16,770 nucleotides of DNA from contig JADJDU010000023.1 of the NCBI GenBank assembly GCA_016702505.1, positions 1-16,770 on the forward strand. Direction: 5' to 3'. Below the pieces are notes generated by a model that was not told the DNA's origin, ran no database searches, and worked only from the letters and a program-made list of their open reading frames with translations. Below, in pieces: positions 8,539 to 15,400 of the stretch. Made by a program: the position numbers and the translations under genes. Numbering within the stretch: position 1 is the first letter of the stretch; each line of letters opens with the position of its first letter. The stretch comes from Microthrixaceae bacterium. Lineage in GTDB: Bacteria > Actinomycetota > Acidimicrobiia > Acidimicrobiales > Iamiaceae.

Positions 8539-9186
8539 CTAGATAGACAGCCGGGCACGGACAGCCGAAGCCATCCGCAGATCAAGACCGCGCACCGACG
8601 GCGCTGGCACGTCGTCGCGCACCTGGGCGACGGTCGCAGGATTCGCCGGGTAGGTCACCAGCGAAACATCGAACAGTTGGACCTCGATGATCCGCCGCAC
8701 GAGGTAGTCCGCATCCCACTCCTGACGGATCACACGGAAAGCGAAGGACATCTCATCGAGATCGCCTCGCTCCATCGCGGACAGCACCGACGCCACCAGC
8801 GGAGACGAACGGTCAAGCGAGGCATCACACCGCAGGCCCACAGCGTCGGACGCCAGCGTCAGCGTCTTAGCGGCCGTGCGTGCCAGAGGTAGGCCCTCAT
8901 GGTTCACCAGGAGACGCACGTCGTCACGCTCGACCACCGACTTGGCGCAAGCGCCCTCAACGATCACCTCAGACCAGCCGCCACGCTCCGGGCCACCAGC
9001 CACGTCATAAGGGAACCCGTACACCGTGGCGTACCCCGACATCGACACGCCGCCGTCCTCATCCGCTCGCACCTCGGGCACAGCGAACCGCCGGGCCTCC
9101 ACAGTGCGGCCACGCTGCACCACCGACAGAGACGACATGTCACCACCCAGACGGGCAGCGACCACATCAGGCAACAACTCAGACAT
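8539..9186 (-). CDS. Prohead serine protease (peptidase family S78)
   Basis: One of the few long genes without a frame break (215 residues). It matures the capsid shell by cutting off the scaffold domain of the capsid protein encoded just downstream. The HK97-protease pattern is visible. SMSGYATVYGFPYDVAGG (about 49-65) is the early strand region. His96 in RLLVNHEGLPLA and Ser147 in GDLDEMSFAFRV are the expected catalytic pair, and LFDVSLVTYPANP (171-183) is the characteristic strand ending in a proline-rich turn. The start ATG at 9186 overlaps the portal stop by eight bases, indicating translational coupling. Confidence 0.95.
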   Translation of the reverse strand: MSELLPDVVAARLGGDMSSLSVVQRGRTVEARRFAVPEVRADEDGGVSMSGYATVYGFPYDVAGGPERGGWSEVIVEGACAKSVVERDDVRLLVNHEGLPLARTAAKTLTLASDAVGLRCDASLDRSSPLVASVLSAMERGDLDEMSFAFRVIRQEWDADYLVRRIIEVQLFDVSLVTYPANPATVAQVRDDVPAPSVRGLDLRMASAVRARLSI

Positions 9187-10319
9187 CTGACCCTCCAGGT
9201 CCGTTCAGCGCCACCGTCTGGGCACCGACACCGCCAGGCAACGGTGGACGATCCTCATGCTCGCGAGCCTCATCCGGCGTCCCCCAACCGCCACGGATGC
9301 GCAACGCCTCCACCTCCGCCTGCGTCTTCAAGTCCACCTTCACCAGCGCCCCGGTGTTGACCTTCACGTATTCCGACGGCGGCACCATCGAAGACACGAA
9401 CTCCTCCATCAGAGTCACCCACCAACCCGCGTTATAGGTGAGGTAGTTCAGCGACCGCTGCTCGACGTTCGCGTACGTCTGACTGTTACCGGACTCGCCA
9501 CCGATCATCTCCGGCGGCACCAGGAAGAACCCGGCGATGTCGGCCTTGTTCGCCTTGATCGTCTCCAGGAACTGGGACTCCTCCGGGCTCACCTGGATCG
9601 CCTCGTAAGTGACACCCAACCCGAGCACCACCGGCTCACGACCAGACACCGCAGCCCTAAACCGCTCCTTGATCGTCGCCGCCTGATCCTGGGTTACCGG
9701 CTGGTCTGTCGACAGCACCGCCGAAGGGTGAGCGCCATCGCTGAACCACCGGCGACCCGAACTCGCCAGCCGACAACCCCAACCCCGTCATCGACGCCGC
9801 GTACTGCAGCGGGGACAACCCGATAGGCGACCCCGGAACAGTGAACGCAGGCCAATGCACCAAGTCATCACCGACCGGACGACCATCAAGCAACCACTGC
9901 ACCGACCCAACACCAACCGGCCGAGCCGACATCCTCGACGGAGACAAGATCTCCATCTGCACCGGATACCCCAGCCGGTCACGAGCCGCCACCAAACCGA
10001 ACACGTTCCCGGCCGTCAACCACGACATCAACACCTGACGACGCCACCCGATCGCATGCATGTGCAACCACGGAGCCGACAGCAGCGGGGACGGCCGCTC
10101 AACCTCCACCGGCACACCAGCCGCCCGGCGGTACTGCTTCACCGGCAACGCCGACAACCGAGAGATCAGATCCATACACGACCACACCGCACCCAACCGG
10201 AGCGCCTGGTCCACATCCGACACGGCACCATGACCGCCACCAGACCGACGGACACGCTCAGCCGCCAGCACCTCAGCCAACGACCCCACAGAACGACGCT
10301 CAGGGCGGAACAGGCTCAT
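9179..10319 (-). CDS. Portal protein, frameshifted
   Basis: The dodecameric ring at the capsid vertex through which DNA is pumped. Start ATG at 10319 overlaps the upstream stop (ATGA). The N-terminal half reads MSLFRPERRSVGSLAEVLAA, then LRLGAVWSCMDLISRLSALP with VKQYRRAAGVPVEVERPSPL. It has the usual DLVHWPAFTVPGSPIGLSPL segment of HK97-type portals. A frame change near 9755 restores WFSDGAHPSAVL. The C-terminal half then continues with QDQAATIKERFRAAVSGREP, LGLGVTYEAIQVSPEESQFL, FFLVPPEMIGGESGNSQTYA and a typical end region (KTQAEVEALRIRGGWGTPDE). The total is about 380 residues, in the shorter range of the family. It lies between the terminase and protease genes, as expected. Confidence 0.93.
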
Positions 10320-10444
10320 GCCCGCACCTCAACCGCGGCGACCAAAGCCACCCCGGCCACCACCAAAGCCAACGGCACCGACCACATCGACACACCGGCC
10401 ACCACAAGGGCGAGACCGAACAACTCGAGCAACACGTGCACCAT
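10316..10444 (-). CDS. Very small hydrophobic membrane protein (42 aa)
   Basis: This gene is under 130 bp. ATG at 10444 has an excellent GGGGAGAGGAG ribosome site seven bases upstream, and its stop overlaps the portal start as ATGA. The product starts MVHVLLELFGLALVVAGVSM and is almost entirely hydrophobic, with two likely membrane segments separated by a short W-S-V-P turn. Tiny hydrophobic genes at this location between terminase and portal are common in actinobacteriophages, without an established function. Confidence 0.65.
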   Translation of the reverse strand: MVHVLLELFGLALVVAGVSMWSVPLALVVAGVALVAAVEVRA

Positions 10445-10458
10445 CGGCTCCTCTCCCC

Positions 10459-11935
10459 TCAGTAGACGCTCATCGACACATCAACAGCAGGCATCGACAC
10501 AGCAGCGTGATGGGCCAACACCACAGCCACCAGCGGCGACATGTCATGGTCCCCACGACGATCAATCAGCAGGGCATCCCCCGCCTTGCGCTTCTCCGCC
10601 CACGACACCGCCGACGACAACTCCGGCCGGTCACGGTGCACCACTTCCTCATCCACCACCGCATCAAAGAACCCCGCCGTAGCCAGCTTCAGGGCGGCAA
10701 ACGCGACCCGCGCCACCGTGACCCCAGCAGCCTCCAGATCACCGATCAGCGCGGCCGCTGGACCCGCCTCATCAATCACCACCCGGCGCACTGCCCCATC
10801 GGCCACCAATGCGGCCACCTCGGCCACGACCCAGCCAGTGCCAGCGCCAGTCGCCACCACATCGACCCCGATACCACCCTCACGGCACTCCCCAGCCACC
10901 GCCACAGACGACGACGACCGATCCGGCCGCACCGCCACCGCAAGATCCACACCACCGACCAGCCACCCAGGCCGCTCCAGCACGACGCCCCGACTCCCCG
11001 CTGCGACACGACGACCAATCAGCCTCAGCGATCACAGACCACTGAGGGCCCAACCCGTTGTCAGGGTCAGGGAAGATCCCCAACCGCTCACGGGCAAACT
11101 CGGCATCGGTCAGATTCGACCGCTCCACCGTCCCAATGAACTCCTCAGTGATCAGCGACCCGAGCGACGGGTTCCCCTCCAACCACGCTCCACGATCACC
11201 TAGCGCCCCAGCAACAGCATCGGCGTCAGAAGCATCGACATCGACGGACCACTCGGCGTAAGTGATCTCACCCGCACGACCACGGGCGATGATCTTCCGC
11301 AAAGCATTCGACTCGGCCACCTCCAACGGGGCCGGGGCTCGTCCACCACAGCTGCGGATCAGGACGGGCCGACATCGTTGGCAGCAGGGAACCGAGATCG
11401 TTGATGTAGTAGGCCTCGTCCAGGACCACCCGGTCCCCCGAGAAGCCACGACCACCACCCTTCGAGCGGGCCTTGGAACTGGAGCCTCTTTCCGTTGCGA
11501 AGCTCGATCCGCTCCTTGCCGTTGCTGTCGTAAATCCCTTGACCTCGGCCATCAACTCCGGCGTGGTCTCCACCAGAGTCCTGATCCTGGTGAAGTGCTC
11601 CAGCGACGTGTCGAACCGGTGCGCCGTGTGAGTGATCAGATCCACCGCGTCATCGAGGAAGAGCCAGTACAGCTCCGCAGCCTCCAGCACCCCGCCCTTA
11701 CCGTTCTGGCGAGGAACCACCAACGCAACCTCGAACGAAGCGCAGAACCCTTCGGCGGTCTCAGCTAGTGCGGCGTCGAGAACCAGTTCCTGCCACGGGA
11801 GCAGCACCAGGCCCGCCGACATCGCCAACTCCACCGCTTCCGGCCCCGCTGTTGACGCTGCGCTTGGGCGGCTCAGGAACCGAGGGGCGGCACCAGCGGC
11901 GGCGCGGCGGTCCTCTCTGCGACGGCGTAGCTCAT
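10459..11935 (-). CDS. terL: Terminase large subunit, frameshifted
   Basis: The DNA-packaging motor. ATG at 11935 is chosen because GGAGGTGAG lies just upstream and the reading MSYAVAERTAAPPLVPP leads, after one base in a C run near 11887, into RFLSRPSAASTAGPEAVELA. The ATPase part shows GLVLLPWQELVLDAALAETA, the P-loop-like VVPRQNGKG, and the Walker B segment DRVVLDEAY. A shifted segment near 11480-11520 sits between them, and another frame change near 11340 leads to ESNALRKIIARGRAGEITYA with GNPSLGSLITEEFIGTVERS. The C-terminal nuclease domain is visible as GGVDLAVAVRPDRSSSSVAV, RRVVIDEAGPAAALIGDLEA and the late RRGDHDMSPLVAVVLAHHAA, ending VDVSMSVY. The total is about 492 residues. The combination of motifs and context is decisive. 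Confidence 0.94.
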
Positions 11936-12227
11936 CCTTGCGGCTCACCTCCGGCTCGGCGATGTCATCGAGTGCCCGCAACACTTCGAGTAGACGGCCA
12001 GTCAGAGGCGCTAGACGCTCTCGGTCGTCCTCGCCCACCAGGTCGATCTCGTGAGCGAGCTTGTCCCGCACGGCCTCCAGGGCCTCGCGGTTGTCCCCGG
12101 ATCTGACCGCCCTAGCTACAGGTCCGAGGGTCTTCGACGCGCTCACCACGACCTCCGGGGAGAGAGTTTTCCTGACTCCGGCCTCCGGGCGCCCTGTGGA
12201 TAACCAAAGAAACGGTGGCCCCGTCAC
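11761..12227 (-). CDS. terS: Terminase small subunit
   Basis: The DNA-recognition partner of TerL. The helical core reads VSASKTLGPVARAVRSGDNR, EALEAVRDKLAHEIDLVGED and RLAPLTGRLLEVLRALDDIA, followed by the very basic SRKDELRRRREDRR. A single missing base in the C run near 11887 would let this frame continue to TGA at 11761 (end GTGSRRRTS). The gene would then overlap terL by about 175 bases in another frame, and the same single base repairs both genes. The start GTG at 12227 overlaps the HNH stop (GTGA). However, that would place a rare TTA codon and an exact DnaA box inside the first codons, so GTG at 12146, with GGAGG five bases upstream, is a serious alternative. Confidence 0.75.
12195..12203 (-). 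promoter_or_regulatory. Consensus DnaA box
   Basis: The minus strand carries TTATCCACA, the exact bacterial DnaA-box consensus, followed by GG, at the junction between the HNH and TerS genes. A second exact copy with the same GG extension occurs at 13656-13664. The match is certain; a functional role is inference. Confidence 0.45.
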
Positions 12228-12541
12228 CAGCTCCGGCGCACGACGGACGGTTGCAGGACCTCGATCACCGCAGCGTGGCAGCGTCTGCGCAGGTCAGGTG
12301 TGATCGTCTTGGTCCCTCGGATGCTGTTGCACAGCCGGTGGGCGTGCCGCACGTTGGCAGGGTCAGTGCATGACCCGCCATGAGCACGAGGTACCAGCTC
12401 ATCGAGTGCTGATCCGAGCGGTGCCCGCTGGTGGTCAGCGTCGAGGTCGATGAGCAGACCGCACAGGTGGCAGCACGGTTGCGTCGCCCGAACGTGAGCT
12501 ATGAGCTTGCGCCGAGCGTGGGACTTGAGCGGGTGGACCAT
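12224..12541 (-). CDS. HNH endonuclease
   Basis: ATG at 12541 is preferred over the more upstream in-frame start because GGGGAGG lies nine bases ahead. The product of about 105 residues has a zinc-binding pair CCHLCG near residue 24, then the DELVPRAHGG strand-turn where many HNH proteins have DHIVP. DPANVRHAHRLCNSIRG follows, supplying the Asn, His and second metal-binding cysteine of the HNH fold. HNH proteins beside the terminase are frequent in siphoviruses and assist terminase cutting at cos or pac sites. It directly precedes terS with overlapping stop and start codons. Confidence 0.9.
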   Translation of the reverse strand: MVHPLKSHARRKLIAHVRATQPCCHLCGLLIDLDADHQRAPLGSALDELVPRAHGGSCTDPANVRHAHRLCNSIRGTKTITPDLRRRCHAAVIEVLQPSVVRRSW

Positions 12542-12650
12542 TCGGTCAGCCTCCCCGGTAACGCAAGAGTGACCCGGGCGCAGGGCCACGGGTCGCACTC
12601 AACTGCTGTAGACCTATCATGCAGGTCAGCGCATTGCAAGTACCACGAGG

Positions 12651-12941
12651 CTACGAGGCTCGGCGTTTGCGTTGTGCGTGGGCTTTGGCCTCAGCGATCA
12701 GGCCCGGCGTGATGCGGCTGGTGCCGTTGGCCCATGCCCGACAGATCGCCTCATGGGGCATGACCTTGTGGTTGCGGCGGAAGGTCTTGCACTGGCCGCA
12801 CAGACGACTGCCGCTGTCGGCCAGGTCGACGTCGAGCCCGAAGCGGGCACAGTTGGCGCAGGCCTGCCGCTTGGGTTGGGCTAGTGGTGGCTCTGGCCGG
12901 AGTCCTGCGCTGGACTCGGCTGCAGGCGGTGAGGCAGCCAT
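12651..12941 (-). CDS. Small CX2C/CX2C putative zinc-binding protein (96 aa)
   Basis: An intact 96-residue gene starting at ATG 12941. After a Pro/Ala-rich leader, four cysteines form two knuckles, C28-x2-C31 (ACANCARF) and C48-x2-C51 (LCGQCKTF), separated by 16 residues, a pattern typical of zinc ribbons. The rest is basic (RRNHKVMPHEAICRAWANGT and AEAKAHAQRKRR), consistent with nucleic-acid binding. It lies between the replication block and the HNH/terminase genes. No specific function is recognised. The 107 bases between its stop and the HNH start are non-coding, and I see no convincing promoter there. Confidence 0.7.
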   Translation of the reverse strand: MAASPPAAESSAGLRPEPPLAQPKRQACANCARFGLDVDLADSGSRLCGQCKTFRRNHKVMPHEAICRAWANGTSRITPGLIAEAKAHAQRKRRAS

Positions 12942-12950
12942 GCCATGGTC

Positions 12951-13187
12951 TCATCGAGTAGGGGCGAGGGCTGCGTCTGCTTCTCGGGTCCACCTCGTCG
13001 GCGTTGTCGGGTCGGAGTGGCTGCCCTTGGGTGCTCGGCCGTCGCTGCCGGAGCGGATCGACGCTTGTGCTCGGGCTTGGCGGTGCTTCTCGGCCACGAT
13101 TGCATTTATGTCATGCGGGATGGTGTTGAGCCAGTTGGCCGCTATTTCTATATTGAGAATGATCCTGGCTCGGTCGGAGTTGTTCAT
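12951..13187 (-). CDS. Small conserved-looking phage protein (78 aa)
   Basis: ATG at 13187 overlaps the stop of the upstream gene (ATGA). The 78-residue product reads MNNSDRARIILNIEIAANWL, then NTIPHDINAIVAEKHRQARA, and ends with a GSDGRAPKGSHSDPTTPT segment. The combination of an Asp-Arg-Ala helix start, an ANWL segment and a (D)GRxPKGSxSDPT tail is one I have seen in short actinobacteriophage proteins near replication genes. Its role is unknown. The coding sequence is visibly less GC-rich than its neighbours, especially 13090-13190. Confidence 0.65.
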   Translation of the reverse strand: MNNSDRARIILNIEIAANWLNTIPHDINAIVAEKHRQARAQASIRSGSDGRAPKGSHSDPTTPTRWTREADAALAPTR

Positions 13188-13663
13188 GCTGCCGCCTGTG
13201 GGTTGCGCCGAATCATCCGGGTATCGGATTTACGGGAGTACCGGCCTCGGATTATCAGGTGCCCGTTGTTCCCGGCCTCGCGGATCATGCCGCTTACAGT
13301 TTTTGTTTGCAGGTCGTGCGCCGTCGCTACAGCGGCGACGATCTCGGGCATCGGCGTCCACGAGTCGTTGAGCCTCGACCATACATCACGCCAGGCGTCG
13401 CCGTATGGACTCCGCCTCGATGGGTCGAATCCCGGCCACAGTGCAGGTGGGTCCCAACCACCGGGACCCACCTGAGTTTTTTGGGTGGGGGTAGTGGGCG
13501 GCTGGTGGGTCCCTGGGTGGGTCCCCTCGGTGGGGTCTTCAGACCCCAACCCCACCGTGACGGGACCCACCCGGGACGAGCCCACACCAGGTGGGTCCGG
13601 GACCCACTGGGACCCACCGGGACCCACCTGGGTTATGGAGGGGATTTGAGGGCAGTTATCCAC
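13184..13663 (-). CDS. Initiator-like protein with repeat-encoded linker and C-terminal winged-helix-like domain
   Basis: A 159-residue gene opened by GTG at 13663, four bases after the ATPase stop; the start codon lies within a DnaA box. Residues 1 to about 75 are Pro/Gly/Thr-rich (for example QVGPGGSQWVPDPPGVG and DPTEGTHPGTHQPPTT) and are encoded by the 10-bp element array described separately. Residues about 80-159 form a folded basic domain: SRRSPYGDAWRDVWSRLNDS, then TPMPEIVAAVATAHDLQTKT and VSGMIREAGNNGHLIIRGRY with SRKSDTRMIRR. This reads as a winged helix with a recognition helix and wing. The layout (DNA-binding domain plus repeats inside the gene, next to a helicase-type ATPase) recalls phage initiators such as lambda O, which carry the origin inside the gene. 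There is no sequence relationship to lambda O that I can see; the initiator role is inference. Confidence 0.6.
   Translation of the reverse strand: MDNCPQIPSITQVGPGGSQWVPDPPGVGSSRVGPVTVGLGSEDPTEGTHPGTHQPPTTPTQKTQVGPGGWDPPALWPGFDPSRRSPYGDAWRDVWSRLNDSWTPMPEIVAAVATAHDLQTKTVSGMIREAGNNGHLIIRGRYSRKSDTRMIRRNPQAAA
13444..13482 (+). terminator. Intrinsic-terminator-like hairpin on the plus strand
   Basis: CAGGTGGGTCCC (13444-13455) and GGGACCCACCTG (13463-13474) form a perfect 12-bp stem with a seven-base loop, followed after AG by six T (13477-13482). Read on the plus strand this is a textbook rho-independent terminator. All genes here are on the minus strand, so it would end an antisense transcript; alternatively it is only two opposed copies of the 10-bp element beside an A6 stretch that encodes Gln-Lys. 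Confidence 0.45.
13444..13630. repeat. Array of nine 10-bp elements, candidate phage replication origin
   Basis: The element GGGACCCACC occurs on the plus strand at 13463-13472, 13562-13571, 13599-13608 (last base T), 13609-13618 and 13619-13628. Its complement GGTGGGTCCC occurs at 13446-13455, 13504-13513, 13516-13525 and 13590-13598 (nine bases). The last three plus copies are exactly head to tail, one helical turn apart. A 7-bp inverted repeat (GGGGTCT 13532-13538, AGACCCC 13541-13547) sits in the middle. AT-richer DNA lies on both sides, and a consensus DnaA box is 26 bases from the right end. The tandem 10-bp units run through all three reading frames of the gene, which indicates conservation of the DNA element rather than of a peptide. 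Confidence 0.75.
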
Positions 13664-13664
13664 A
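13656..13664 (+). promoter_or_regulatory. Consensus DnaA box beside the repeat array
   Basis: TTATCCACA, an exact DnaA-box match, lies 26 bases from the end of the 10-bp element array and overlaps the GTG start of the downstream gene. It shares the flanking GG with the second box at 12195-12203. Its position next to iteron-like repeats and a replicative ATPase gene supports a role in origin recognition or in control of initiator expression. Confidence 0.55.
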
Positions 13665-13666
13665 GG

Positions 13667-15186
13667 CTAGAACTCCTCGGTGAGGTCGGATCGGGGGGAC
13701 TGGGGCACGACGTAGGGCTTGGTCAGGGTGTGGAGCTGGGATCGGTTCGGGCCGGGCCGGGTCGTCACATGCCCCCTCCTCGATCAGGAGCCGGAGCGCT
13801 TCGGCCACCCACTTCTTTTTGCCTGACACGTCCGCCAATATGCCATTGCGAGTTGGGTAAACACCGGAGTCATTTAGGGTTTGGATTGCCGCTGCAACCT
13901 GCTCCATGAGAGTGGTCGGGCGGGTCCTTATTGGTGTGTCTGACTCGGGGGCACAAGATGCTTAGCGATTCTCGCCGCCAGAAGCGAAGCCACGGACGTG
14001 GCCTGGCCGGTCCTTGGCGACGGTGATCCGGCTGGTGCCGGTGCGGCCGAGCCCGAACGGTTGGGTGACCTCCAGGCGGTACACAGCCCCATCCACCCCG
14101 GCCAGCTTGTGTTGGGCCCCGATGCCGTACCGGCCTCTGGCCTCCTTGTCTTTGGGCACGTGGTCGATGAGCACGACGGCGCATCCGTGACGGGCGATCC
14201 GTCGGGGGAGCGCCAGGAGGAACTTGGCGGCGTCGTCGTTGTCGTTGATCGACCACCCGTTCTGTACCATCACCTCTGTGACGCCATCCACGATGGCCAG
14301 GGTTGGTTGGTGGTCGATCAGGAGCCGCTCTAGTGCGGCGATGGCCACCGGGTCGATCGGGTCGTCTGGGCGCACGTAGTGGAGTCGGCCGATGATGGCG
14401 TCACGGTCCACGCCGAGGCCCGGAGTCGGCCGACGATGCCCGTGGCGTGGTCTTCGAAGTCGAGGTAGATGACGTGTTCGCCCCTTCGGTGAGACGCTCG
14501 GCGGCGGCGGCGCATGCCAGCCAGCTCTTGCCCGATTCAGACTCCGCGTTGGAACGCGTGGACGCGCCCGGCGTAGAGGAGCTGGTGCCCGTCGTCGCGG
14601 GCGAGCATGGTGGGCTCGGTGGCCCATCGCCGTCGATGACGGCTGCGAGGTCGACGGGGGTCCAGGTGGTCCCGGCGTCGTCGGCGGGTTGGGCGGCTGC
14701 GAGGCGCTGGAGTTGGGCGAGGCTGGTGTTCAGGTCGCCGTTGCGAGGCCGAGTTGGCCGCTTCTAGGCCCCGCTGAGCAGCGCCCGCAACCGGGCAGTG
14801 TGGATGATCCGCCGGGTGTAGGCGGGTGCGCTGGTCGACAGGGAGCGTGGGTGACTATCGACAGGAGGTCGCGCCCGTCAAGCTGCCGTTGCCTCTCGGT
14901 GGGACGGTGACCGGATCGGGTTGCTCGCCGGCGGCGACGGTCTCACAGATGGCGGTGTAGATCGCTTGATGCCCGGGGCGTAAAGTGCTCGGGGCTTCAG
15001 GCCGAGACCGAGGACGGTCTCGGCTGCGGTCATCGAGTAGAGCATCACCCCGAGGACGCCGATCTCGGCGTCGGTGTCGTAGGGTACGTCTTGGCGGGTC
15101 CGGCTGGGCCGTGCCGTCAGTCCTTCGGCGGCGGCCTGGTGCTCGAGGATGTCGTCAGGGGTGGCGTCGGTGTCTGTGATCGTCAC
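13667..15186 (-). CDS. RepA-type AAA ATPase / DnaB-like helicase with C-terminal winged helix, frameshifted
   Basis: A replication ATPase of about 506 residues. GTG at 15186 overlaps the previous stop. The N-terminal domain resembles DnaB-N: QDVPYDTDAEIGVLGVMLYS, AAETVLGLGLKPRALYAPG, then after frame changes AIYTAICETVAAGEQPDP and AYTRRIIHTARLRALLSG. A linker (NTSLAQLQRLAAAQPADDAG) leads to the RecA/RepA core. Its P-loop region is ESESGKSWLACAAAAERL, followed by HVIYLDFEDHATGIVGRL, the Walker B-like LAIVDGVTEVMVQNG, and the family motif VVLIDHVPKDKEARGRYGIG with GAQHKLAGVDGAVYRLE. The first P-loop Gly appears as Ala or is lost at an indel near 14545. A C-terminal winged helix (GILADVSGKKKWVAEALRLL) ends SPRSDLTEEF before TAG. 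At least six frame changes occur, including a five-G run near 13776. Confidence 0.85.
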
Positions 15187-15385
15187 GCGCCCTTCCCGTC
15201 GGTCCAGAGGTCGTGGTGCGCCCCGGTGGTGATGGCGCGGTCGAGGGCTGCTTGTTCGTCGGGGTGCGGTCCGTCGCCAACATGGCCAGTTCGATGAGGT
15301 GGCCGAGGTCGGCACGGGACACCTCCACCGGCCGGTTCACGACGCCACCGCCTGAAGCGTGGCTGCGCTTGAGTTGGTCAGTCAT
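15183..15385 (-). CDS. Small unrecognised protein, frameshifted
   Basis: ATG at 15385 has an AGGA site five bases upstream and starts 15 bases after the reductase-family gene stop. It reads MTDQLKRSHASGGGVVNRPV, then EVSRADLGHLIELAMLATDR. After one frame change near 15250 it continues as EQAALDRAITTGAHHDLWTD, ending GKGA, with its stop overlapping the ATPase start (TGACG around GTG 15186). The total is about 66 residues, mostly helical. No family recognised; it is translationally coupled to the replicative ATPase. Confidence 0.55.
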
Positions 15386-15400
15386 CTTGGTCCTGTCTGT

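Noticed and set aside
11268..12227. Single-protein TerS-TerL fusion
   Set aside because: A well-placed terL start with its own GGAGGTGAG site lies inside in another frame, and one base in a C run reconciles two separate genes.
12603..12650. Possible promoter upstream of the HNH gene (TTGCAA at 12634-12639 with an ATGATA-like element)
   Set aside because: Spacing is too short for a sigma70-type promoter and the -10 match is weak.
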